Part shown: one piece after another, positions 29,632-37,007 of the stretch
How the letters are laid out: each line of letters opens with the position of its first letter
Numbering within the stretch: the first letter of the stretch is position 1
NCBI GenBank assembly: GCA_963744735.1
Contig: CAVUVH010000008.1
Span: 1-64,000 of the forward strand
DNA: 64,000 nucleotides
Source: RPQJ01 sp963744735
GTDB lineage: Bacteria; Pseudomonadota; Gammaproteobacteria; Steroidobacterales; Steroidobacteraceae
Direction of reading: 5' to 3'
Position numbers and translations under genes: made by a program
The notes under the pieces: generated by a model
Seen by the model: the letters and a program-made list of their open reading frames with translations, nothing else
Database searches by the model: none
Told to the model about the DNA's origin: nothing

Positions 29632-29826
29632 ATGCCCAAGTTGAAGACCAACCGGGCCGCGGCAAAGCGTTTTCGCAAGACAGCGAACGGTTTCAAGCGC
29701 GGCCAGTCGCAGAAGCGACACATCCTCACCAAGAAGACGACGAAGCGTAAGCGTCAGCTGCGCGGCACCACCATGGTCGCCAAGCAGGACCTCGATCGTC
29801 TCGCCCAACTGCTGCCCCACGCCTGA
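29632..29826 (+). CDS. rpmI: 50S ribosomal protein L35
   Basis: Intact, 64 residues, very basic: MPKLKTNRAAAKRFRKTANG, with SQKRHILTKKTTKRKRQLRG. Length and sequence pattern are those of bacterial L35. It lies between infC and rplT in the usual order, 11 bases before rplT. Confidence 0.97.
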   Translation: MPKLKTNRAAAKRFRKTANGFKRGQSQKRHILTKKTTKRKRQLRGTTMVAKQDLDRLAQLLPHA

Positions 29827-29837
29827 GGAGGTGACCC

Positions 29838-30203
29838 ATGGCACGAGTTAAACGTGGCGTCATCGCAGGACGTCGGCACAAGAAGATCCTCGCCAAGGCG
29901 AAGGGCTATTACAACGCGCGCCGCAAGGTGTTCCGCACGGCGAAGCAGGCGGTCATCAAGGCCGGCCAGTACGCCTACCGCGACCGCAAGGCCAAGAAGC
30001 GTGACTTCCGCGCGCTGTGGATCACCCGCATCAATGCCGGTGCCCGCACGTTCGAGATGTCGTACAGCCGCTTCATGGCCGGCCTGAAGGCCGCTGGCCT
30101 GGAGATCGACCGCAAGATGCTGGCGGACCTCGCGGTCCACGACATCGACGCGTTCGGCGCCCTGGTCGAGCAGGCCAAGAAGGCGCTGCCCCCGGCCGAG
30201 TAA
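29838..30203 (+). CDS. rplT: 50S ribosomal protein L20
   Basis: Intact, 121 residues, beginning MARVKRGVIAGRRHKKIL and containing GYYNARRKVFRTAKQAV and YAYRDRKAKKRDFRALWITR, diagnostic of L20. It is an early 23S rRNA-binding assembly protein and in many bacteria represses its own operon. A good GGAGG site lies just before ATG 29838. Confidence 0.98.
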   Translation: MARVKRGVIAGRRHKKILAKAKGYYNARRKVFRTAKQAVIKAGQYAYRDRKAKKRDFRALWITRINAGARTFEMSYSRFMAGLKAAGLEIDRKMLADLAVHDIDAFGALVEQAKKALPPAE

Positions 30204-30270
30204 CCCGCGCCATGGGCCATGGCCGCCGATGAAACGGGGACGCGTACCCGTTTTGCGGAGCGAAGTCGAC

Positions 30271-30304
30271 AAGGCCGGGGCGCGCAAGCGACCCGGCCTT
30301 TTCA
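30271..30304 (+). terminator. Rho-independent hairpin / pheST attenuator candidate
   Basis: AAGGCCGGG (30271-30279) pairs with CCCGGCCTT (30292-30300) and is followed by TTC, with the T-run formed by the end of the stem. It sits between rplT and pheS, where enterobacteria have the pheST attenuator. No Phe-rich leader peptide was recognised, so it may be a partial terminator only. Confidence 0.65.
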
Positions 30305-30335
30305 GTTGCAGCAGCAGCGACGGATACAGCGCCCG

Positions 30336-31370
30336 ATGAGCGACACCACGACGAGCCCCAGCCTGGACGACCTGGCCGCCAACGCCCGGTCGCGTGCGGC
30401 CCTGTGCGCCAGCCTGGTCGAACTCGAGGCGCTCAAGGTCGAGTTGTTCGGCAAGAAGGGTGCGATCACCGCGCAGCTGAAGTCGCTCGGTGCGCTGGCG
30501 CCGGACGAGCGCAAGGCGGCCGGCGCGCGGATCAATGCCGTGCGCGACGAAATCGGCGCCGTGCTCGACGCACGCAGGCTCGAACTCGAGCGTGCCGAGC
30601 TCGAGCAGAAGCTGGCCGCGGGCCGCATCGACGTGACGCAGCCGGGGCGCGGACAGCAGCCCGGCGGCCTGCACCCGGTCAGCCGCACGCGCCGTCGCAT
30701 CGAGGCGCTGTTCCGCCAGGCGGGCTTCTCGGTCGAGGACGGTCCCGAGGTCGAGGACGACTGGCACAACTTCGAGGCGCTCAACATCCCCGCCAACCAT
30801 CCGGCGCGGGCGATGCACGACACCTTTTATTTCCCCGATGGCCGCCTGCTGCGCACCCACACCTCGCCGGTGCAGGTGCGCGCCATGCTGCGCGAGAAGC
30901 CGCCGCTGCGCATGATCATGCCGGGCCGCGTCTATCGCTGCGATTCCGACATGACGCACACGCCGATGTTCCACCAGGTCGAAGGCCTGGTGGTCGACGA
31001 GGGCGTGAGCTTCGCGCACCTCAAGTCCGTGCTGCACGAGTTCATGCAGCAGTACTTCGAGCGGCACCTCGGCATCCGCTTCCGGCCGTCGTACTTCCCC
31101 TTCACCGAGCCCTCGGCCGAGGTCGACATCGAGTGCGTGTTCTGCAGCGGCGCCGGCTGTCGCGTCTGCAAGCAGACCGGCTGGCTCGAGGTCGCGGGCT
31201 GCGGCATGGTGCACCCCAACGTGCTGCGCAACGTCGGCATCGATCCCGAGCGCTACACCGGCTACGCCTTCGGCATGGGGATCGAGCGGCTGACGATGCT
31301 GCGTTACAGCGTCAACGACATCCGCCTCTATTTCGAGAACGACCTGCGCTTCCTGCGGCAGTTCGGCTGA
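30336..31370 (+). CDS. pheS: phenylalanyl-tRNA synthetase alpha subunit
   Basis: Intact, 344 residues. ATG 30336 gives MSDTTTSPSLDDL; an open frame begins further upstream but would run through the terminator hairpin. N-terminal coiled-coil with KVELFGKKGAIT, then the class II core: HPVSRTRRRIEALF, NFEALNIPANHPARAMHDTF, motif 2 GRVYRCDSDMTHTPMFHQVE, and GMGIERLTMLRY. It forms the (alpha-beta)2 enzyme with PheT, encoded 14 bases downstream. Confidence 0.97.
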   Translation: MSDTTTSPSLDDLAANARSRAALCASLVELEALKVELFGKKGAITAQLKSLGALAPDERKAAGARINAVRDEIGAVLDARRLELERAELEQKLAAGRIDVTQPGRGQQPGGLHPVSRTRRRIEALFRQAGFSVEDGPEVEDDWHNFEALNIPANHPARAMHDTFYFPDGRLLRTHTSPVQVRAMLREKPPLRMIMPGRVYRCDSDMTHTPMFHQVEGLVVDEGVSFAHLKSVLHEFMQQYFERHLGIRFRPSYFPFTEPSAEVDIECVFCSGAGCRVCKQTGWLEVAGCGMVHPNVLRNVGIDPERYTGYAFGMGIERLTMLRYSVNDIRLYFENDLRFLRQFG

Positions 31371-31384
31371 TCCGGTAACCGACG

Positions 31385-33773
31385 ATGCGCATCAGTCTGC
31401 AATGGTTGAGTGAATGGATCGGCGGGCCGCTGCCGGCGCCGAAGGACCTCGCCGCGCGCCTGACGATGGCGGGCCTCGAGATCGAGGGCATCGAGGCCGC
31501 CGCGCCGCCGCTGCCCGGCGTGATCGTGGGTCACATCGTCGAGCGCGTGAAGCACCCGAACGCCGACACGCTCAGCGTCTGCCAGGTCGACACCGGCTAC
31601 GGCGACGGTGCAGATCGTCTGCGGTGCGCCCAATGCGCGCGCCGGGCTCAAGGCGCCGCTCGCAGTGGTCGGCGCGAAGCTGCCGGGCGGCATGGAGATC
31701 AGGCAGGCGAAACTGCGTGGCGTCGAATCGCACGGCATGCTGTGTTCGGCGCGCGAGCTCGGCCTGGCGGAGGATGCCAGCGGCCTGCTCGAACTGCCGG
31801 CCGACCTGGCAGTGGGCGCCGCGCTGGTGGACGCGCTGGGCCTGGACGACACGATCCTCGAAGTGAACCTGACGCCGAACCGCGGCGACTGCATGAGCGT
31901 GCTGGGCGTCGCGCGCGAGGTGGCGGCGCTGACGGGCGTGCCGCTGACCGGGCCGGCACTGCCGGCCGTGCCGGCGGCATCGACCGAGACATTCCCGGTA
32001 CAGCTCACGCCGGGCGCGGGTTGTGCGCGCTTTGCCTCGCGGGTGATCCGTGGGCTGCGGCCGCAGGCCCAGTCGCCCGCCTGGCTGCAGGAACGCCTGC
32101 GCCGCGCCGGGCTGCGCCCGATCAGTGCCGCCGTCGACGTCACCAACTACGTGATGCTCGAGCTCGGCCAGCCGCTGCATGCCTACGACCTGCGTGAACT
32201 CGCCGGCGGCATCGTCGTGCGCCGCGCGCGCGCGGGTGAGACGCTCAAGCTGCTCGACGGCCGTGAGATCGCCATGGACGAGTCCGTGCTCGTCATCGCC
32301 GACCGCGAAAAGGCGCTCGGCCTGGCCGGTGTCATGGGCGGCGACCATTCCGGCATCGGCGACGACACCACCGACGTCCTGCTCGAGGTGGCGTACTTCG
32401 AGCCGGCCGTGATCGCGGGCCGCGGCCGTCGTTACGGCCTGGTCACCGACGCCTCGCAGCGCTTCGAGCGCGGCGTCGATCCCACGCTGCAGCAGCGCGC
32501 CATCGAGCGCGCAACGGCACTGCTGGTCGCCTGCGCCGGCGGCACGCCCGGCCCGACGCAGCTGACCGAACTGGCCGGCGAGCTGCCGGCGCCGCCGCGC
32601 GTGGCCTTGCGTCCGGCGCGCGCACGGTCCGTGATCGGCGCCGACATCGATGACGCGGCGATCGCGGCGATCCTGGCGAGCCTCGGCATGCAGGTCGAGC
32701 GGGGCGGCGCGACCTGGCAGGTCACGCCACCCGCCTGGCGCTTCGACATCGCGATCGAGGAAGACCTGATCGAGGAAGTCGCGCGCATGCACGGCTTCGA
32801 CCGCATCGCCGAGATCGTGCAGCCGGCGCGCCAGCCGCTGCCGGCGGTCACGGAAACGCGCGTCGGCGGCGATGCCGCGGCCGACCTGCTCGTGCAGCGC
32901 GGTTACTTCGAGGCCGTGACCTACAGCTTCATCGAGCCGCGCCTGCAGCAGCTGTTTGCGCCGGGCGTGGCCAGCCTCACCCTCAGCAACCCGATCTCGG
33001 CCGAGCTCGCGACCATGCGCGCCTCGCTCTGGCCCGGCCTCGTCGCCGCGCTGAGCGCAAACCAGCGCCGGCAGCAGGCGCGGGTGCGGCTGTTCGAGGT
33101 CGGGCGCAAGTTCGTGGTCACGGACGGGCAGGGCACGCTGCAGGAAGTTGCGGTGGTGGCCGGGCTCGCCGCCGGCCCGGCGCTGCCCGAGCAATGGGGC
33201 GTCGCGCGGAGCGCGGTCGATTTCTTCGACGTGCGGGCCGACGTCGAGGCGCTGCTGCGCGCGACCGGCGCGCTGGACGACTTCCGCTTCGTGCCGGGCC
33301 AGCACCCGGCGCTGCATCCAGGACAGACCGCCGAGATCCGCCGCGGCGAACGGCACGCGGGCTGGCTCGGCCGGCTGCACCCGGAGCTGGAGCGGGAACT
33401 CGAGTTGACATATTCCGCGCTGGTGTTCGAGCTCGACGTCGACGTCGCGCTGGCGGCGACGATCCCGCATTTCCGCGATGTCTCGCGCTTTCCCGGCGTG
33501 CGCCGCGACCTGGCCGTGGTCGTCGCCGAGTCCGTGCCGGTGCAGAAGCTGCTCGACTGTGTCCAGAGCGCGGCGGGCGGCGTCCTGCGCGACACCACGG
33601 TGTTCGACATCTACCGCGGCGCCGGCATAGAAACTGGACGCAAGAGTGTGGCGATAGGCTTGAATTTACAGGACGTTTCGCGCACGCTTACTGACGAAGA
33701 AACGGATGCCATCGTGGCTCGGGTCGTTACCGACCTGGAGCGGGAGTGCTCCGCCACGATACGAGACCGATAA
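31385..33773 (+). CDS. pheT: phenylalanyl-tRNA synthetase beta subunit (one frameshift)
   Basis: About 796 residues, the usual PheT size. N-terminus MRISLQWLSEWIGG, then the tRNA-binding/EMAP-like domain HPNADTLSVCQVDTG. One indel near 31606 separates this from VQIVCGAPNARAGLK; after it the frame is open through the B3/B4 editing domain, B5, the catalytic-like domain and the C-terminal ferredoxin-like anticodon domain (FRDVSRFPGVRRDLAVVV). As an essential gene it is a strong argument that such indels here are read errors. Confidence 0.95.
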
Positions 33774-33779
33774 AGACAA

Positions 33780-34079
33780 ATGGCATTGACCAAGGCGGAA
33801 ATCGCAGAAGCATTGTTCGACCAGCTCGGCCTCAACAAGCGTGAGGCGCGCGAGCTCGTCGACCTGTTCTTCGAAGAGCTGCGCATGTCGCTCGCCAACG
33901 GCGAGCAGGTCAAGCTGTCGGGCTTCGGCAACTTCGACCTGCGCAGCAAGAACCAGCGCCCCGGTCGCAATCCCAAGACAGGCGAGGAGATTCCGATCAG
34001 CGCGCGTCGCGTCGTTACATTCCGGCCTGGCCAGAAACTGAAGGCGCGCGTGGAAGCGTATGCTGGAACCCAGCAATAA
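33780..34079 (+). CDS. ihfA: integration host factor alpha subunit
   Basis: Intact, 99 residues. MALTKAEIAEALFDQLGLNK, ARELVDLFFEEL, and the DNA-binding arm GRNPKTGEEIPISARRVVTF identify the IHF alpha branch of HU-like proteins, which bends DNA as a heterodimer with IHF beta. It follows pheT by six bases and overlaps the next gene by 20 bases, the standard gammaproteobacterial arrangement. Confidence 0.96.
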   Translation: MALTKAEIAEALFDQLGLNKREARELVDLFFEELRMSLANGEQVKLSGFGNFDLRSKNQRPGRNPKTGEEIPISARRVVTFRPGQKLKARVEAYAGTQQ

Positions 34080-34416
34080 CGACGAGCTCCCGGCGATCCC
34101 GGGCAAGCGCTACTTCACCATCGGCGAAGTGAGCGAGCTCTGCGGCGTCAAGCCGCACGTGCTGCGTTACTGGGAGCAGGAGTTCCCGCAGCTCAAGCCG
34201 GTCAAGCGCCGGGGCAACCGCCGCTACTACCAGCGCCAGGACGTGCTGGTGATCCGCCAGATCCGTGCGCTGCTCTACGACCAGGGTTTCACCATCGGCG
34301 GCGCGCGCAACCGGCTCGAGGGCGAGGAAGCCCGCGTCGACGTCACCCAGACCCACCAGCTCGCCCGCCAGCTGCGGGTCGAGCTCGAAGAAGTCATCAA
34401 GATCCTGCGCCGCTGA
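34060..34416 (+). CDS. MerR-family regulator next to ihfA
   Basis: Intact, 118 residues. The MerR helix-turn-helix is RYFTIGEVSELCGVKPHVLR, followed by YWEQEFPQLKP and RGNRRYYQRQDV, then a short coiled-coil region. No effector-binding domain and no metal-binding Cys cluster follow, so it is not a mercury sensor. This gene is conserved behind ihfA in many gammaproteobacteria with an unknown regulon. Confidence 0.88.
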   Translation: MLEPSNNDELPAIPGKRYFTIGEVSELCGVKPHVLRYWEQEFPQLKPVKRRGNRRYYQRQDVLVIRQIRALLYDQGFTIGGARNRLEGEEARVDVTQTHQLARQLRVELEEVIKILRR

Positions 34417-34438
34417 GCAGACCAGAGGGTCCATAGGC

Positions 34439-34444
34439 TATAAT
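34439..34444 (+). promoter_or_regulatory. -10 element of the tRNA-Pro gene
   Basis: A perfect TATAAT lies 11 bases before the tRNA-Pro 5' end. At 17-base spacing no recognisable TTGACA is present, so the -35 contact is weak or replaced by another element. Confidence 0.6.
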
Positions 34445-34455
34445 CCGCGCCCGGT

Positions 34456-34532
34456 CGGAGCGTGGCGCAGTCTGGTAGCGCACTTGCATGGGGTGCAAGG
34501 GGTCCCGAGTTCGAATCTCGGCGCTCCGACCA
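34456..34532 (+). tRNA. tRNA-Pro (anticodon GGG)
   Basis: Acceptor stem CGGAGCG/CGCTCCG, D-arm with GTAGCGC, anticodon stem CTTGC/GCAAG with loop ATGGGGT (anticodon GGG), T-arm GAGTTCGAATCTC, discriminator A and encoded CCA at 34530-34532. The C at position 1 is typical of bacterial tRNA-Pro. Confidence 0.97.
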
Positions 34533-34608
34533 ATCTTCTATTCGCGCCTCAGGCGCGCTGCCCGCGGCAGGCTCACCGCCTGATCCACCCCGTGTGCATG
34601 ATTCCCGC

Positions 34609-34857
34609 ATGGTCGATCTCGGTTCCCTCGGCGGCCTGCACCGCCGCCAGCACGAGCTGCACGCCTACTGCCTGCGCTGCGACCGCTGGCGCGTCCTCGA
34701 CCTGGCGGCAATGGTGCGGGCCGGGCAGGGCGAACGCCGGCTGCCGCTCTGCGTCCGATGTCGCGATTGCGGCGAACAGGGTCGTGTGCAGGTCCGGCCG
34801 CCGGCGCCCACGCGTTCGACTTCCGGCTGGATCGCACCGGTCATTCCCACCGCCTGA
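34609..34857 (+). CDS. small zinc-ribbon-like protein of unknown function
   Basis: 82 residues from ATG 34609. It has two knuckles, YCLRCDRW and LCVRCRDCGEQG, that could form a four-cysteine zinc ribbon, and an N-terminal QHELHAYC. I do not recognise a named family. The frame is open further upstream through the tRNA-Pro gene, which is not credible, so the internal ATG is used. It lies 18 bases before the next gene and may be co-transcribed with it. Confidence 0.6.
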   Translation: MVDLGSLGGLHRRQHELHAYCLRCDRWRVLDLAAMVRAGQGERRLPLCVRCRDCGEQGRVQVRPPAPTRSTSGWIAPVIPTA

Positions 34858-34875
34858 TTTGCTATCGTGAGCACC

Positions 34876-35851
34876 ATGGAAAAACAAGCAACCCAGTCGA
34901 TCCTGACAGTGGCCCTGATGGCGGCCTTTGCCGACGGACTCAAGGACGAGCGCGAGCGCGAGGCGATCCGCAAGCTGGCGGAAACGCTGGGCGCGGACGG
35001 CGGCGTCGACCTGCCGGCGCTGTATCGCGAGGTGCTGCTGTCGAAGCCGAAGCTCGAAGACGTCGTCGCCCCGCTGGGCGATCCGGCGCTGCGCCAGTAT
35101 GCCTACGAGATGGCCGTGGGCATCGCGAACGCGGACGGCTCGCAGAACACGGCCGAGGGCGATTTCCTGGCCCGGCTGGCGCAGGCCCTGCAGTTGCCTG
35201 CCGCGGCGGCCGAATCGACCGCGCGCAGCGCGAGCGCCCTGGCCGCTGCGGCCACCGAGCCCGCGCGCCTGCGGCGCGGCCGCCGCCGCTGCAGCCGTGG
35301 CCGCCACCGGCACGGTGCTGGGCAAGGCGAACGTCAGCGAGGCCGAGCTCGACAAGACGATCATGACCGCGTCGATCACCAACGCCGCGCTCGAGCTGCT
35401 GCCGGAGTCGCTCGCCTCGATGGCCATCATCCCGCTGCAGATGCGCCTCGTGTATCGCATCGGCAAGGCCTACGGCTACGAGATGGACAGCACGCACGCG
35501 AAGGACTTCATCGCCACGCTCGGCGTCGGGCTCACCTCGCAGTACGTCGAGCAGTTCGGCCGCAAGCTGCTGGGCGGCCTGCTCGGCGGACTGGGCGGCG
35601 GCATCGGCCGCACGGTGGGCAGGCAGGCGGCCAGCTCCGGCCTCACCTTTGCCACCACGTACGCCATCGGCCGCGTGGCGCAGCGGTATTACGCCGGCGG
35701 CCGCACGCTCGATACCGCCACGCTGAAGCAGACCTTCAGCGGCCTGCTGGCCGAGGCGCGCGGGATGGCGCCGCAGTACCAGGCGCAGATCGAGCAGGCC
35801 GCGAAGACGATCGACACCCGCAACCTGCTGTCGATGGTCCGCCAGGCCTGA
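34876..35851 (+). CDS. TerB-like/DUF697-like protein (one frameshift)
   Basis: About 325 residues after correction. The N-terminal 110 residues resemble the TerB alpha-helical domain (VALMAAFADGLKDEREREAI, YEMAVGIANADGSQNTAE), with acidic residues that bind metal in this fold. An Ala-rich linker contains an indel near 35270. The C-terminal half (ITNAALELLPESLASMAIIP, RIGKAYGYEMDS, GLLGGLGGGIGRTVG) looks like the YcjF/DUF697 membrane-associated type. ATG 34876 is preferred to GTG 34867. Function unknown; tellurite resistance should not be assumed from the domain name. Confidence 0.7.
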
Positions 35852-35874
35852 GGCCTGCGCGCCGGGCCTGGAGC

Positions 35875-36549
35875 TCACGAGTGCGTGATCGCCTCGTGCC
35901 GGTCCGGCCGCTCGAGGTGCGGGATCGCGTTGAAGCTCACCAGCCGGGCCGGCGCCGAGTCCGGCCGCAGGACCTCGGTCACGCTGGTGTTGCGGATCTG
36001 CAGGTTGAGCTGGATCGCGGCGTCGGCATCCGCGCCGAGCACCGCCGCCGTGTAGCGGCCGATGACCCCGCCGGAACTCACCACCAGCACCCGGGCGTCG
36101 CGCGGCAGTCCGGCGCAGGCCGCGGCCATGCCGGCCTCGATCCGCGCGCCGAAATCCGTCCAGCTCTCGAGCGCACCCAGCGGTCCCTCTTGACGCGACC
36201 AGCGCTCCAGGGCGCTGCGGATCGCGCTGAAGTAGCCCCGGCGGTCGCCCGCGGTGCGCAATGCCTGCAGACGCTCGCCTTCAAAGGCCTGCAGCAGGCC
36301 CAGGTGGTCGTATTCATTCAGCCGCGGGTCCAGCCGCCCCGGGGCGGGGGTCGGCAGGGCGGCCTGGATGTGTTCCAGGGTCGCGACCTGGCGTTGCAGC
36401 GTCCCCGACACCACCCGGTCGAAGGCCAGGCCATTGGCGGCAAAGTGCTGGCCGAGCCAGCCGGACTGGCGTGCGCCCAGGTCGGTGATCGAGTCGTAAT
36501 TGCCGGCGAAATCCGGCTGGCCATGGCGGACGAGGTACAGGTAGGGCAT
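35875..36549 (-). CDS. histidine phosphatase family protein
   Basis: Intact, 224 residues. The phosphoacceptor motif LVRHGQPDF lies at the N-terminus, and the second catalytic His may be lost or displaced: the usual GH motif position reads VVSSGGVIGRY. Also present are SGTLQRQVATLEHI and the acidic LNEYDHLG. Such proteins range from phosphoglycerate mutases to alpha-ribazole phosphatases; substrate unknown. Convergent with the TerB-like gene. Confidence 0.82.
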   Translation of the reverse strand: MPYLYLVRHGQPDFAGNYDSITDLGARQSGWLGQHFAANGLAFDRVVSGTLQRQVATLEHIQAALPTPAPGRLDPRLNEYDHLGLLQAFEGERLQALRTAGDRRGYFSAIRSALERWSRQEGPLGALESWTDFGARIEAGMAAACAGLPRDARVLVVSSGGVIGRYTAAVLGADADAAIQLNLQIRNTSVTEVLRPDSAPARLVSFNAIPHLERPDRHEAITHS

Positions 36550-36650
36550 GGGGTCGGCAGTCTACCGTCCGCCGGAGGCCGGGAAACCGGCCCTTGCCAG
36601 GCCGGTCCGAACGGCCCGGTGGACCCCGGTTGCAACGCAAAACGAATCGG

Positions 36651-36678
36651 TTGAGATGCGGTCCGATCCGTGTATAGT
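36651..36678 (+). promoter_or_regulatory. promoter upstream of the small acidic protein gene
   Basis: TTGAGA (36651-36656), a 16-base spacer and TATAGT (36673-36678) make a good sigma-70-type promoter reading towards the gene at 36747 and possibly on into lysC-lysA. Confidence 0.6.
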
Positions 36679-36746
36679 TCGCTGCCGCATGCCCGCGGTT
36701 TATCGGGCAGCGTGTTGATTAATCTAGGATTTCTCAGGAACGTCGA

Positions 36747-36956
36747 ATGGAACGTGACGAGGAACACTTCGACCTGGACGAAGAATTCGTGGCCGGGGCC
36801 GAGGAAGAAGACTACGACCGCTTCATCGATCGCGTCGACCGGCGCAAGCAGGCGGCCGCGGTCAAGAAGGGCAAGGCGGCCTGGAGCAAGCTCGAGGACG
36901 TGCTCGCCGAGAAACGCCTGCAGAAAGAACTCAAGGACTTCTTCGAAGAGAAGTAG
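36747..36956 (+). CDS. small charged protein, possibly PA3496-like
   Basis: 69 residues: an acidic N-terminus (DEEHFDLDEEFVAGAEEEDY) and a C-terminus with AWSKLEDVLAEKRLQKELKD. The WxKLE...EKRLxxELKDF ending is shared by a family of short gammaproteobacterial proteins typified by Pseudomonas PA3496; I make this link from memory of the motif, with moderate confidence. No signal peptide or membrane segment. Function unknown. It lies upstream of the lysine gene. Confidence 0.7.
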   Translation: MERDEEHFDLDEEFVAGAEEEDYDRFIDRVDRRKQAAAVKKGKAAWSKLEDVLAEKRLQKELKDFFEEK

Positions 36957-37007
36957 TCCCCCCGACCAGGCGACGCCAGTGCAGGCGTCGTGCCGGGGCC
37001 CGCTCAA

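Noticed and set aside
31572..33470. 632-codon minus-strand open frame
   Set aside because: Antisense to pheT, with no family motifs and shadow-type composition.
34462..34608. Upstream extension of the small zinc-ribbon ORF
   Set aside because: It would translate through the tRNA-Pro gene; the internal ATG at 34609 is more credible.
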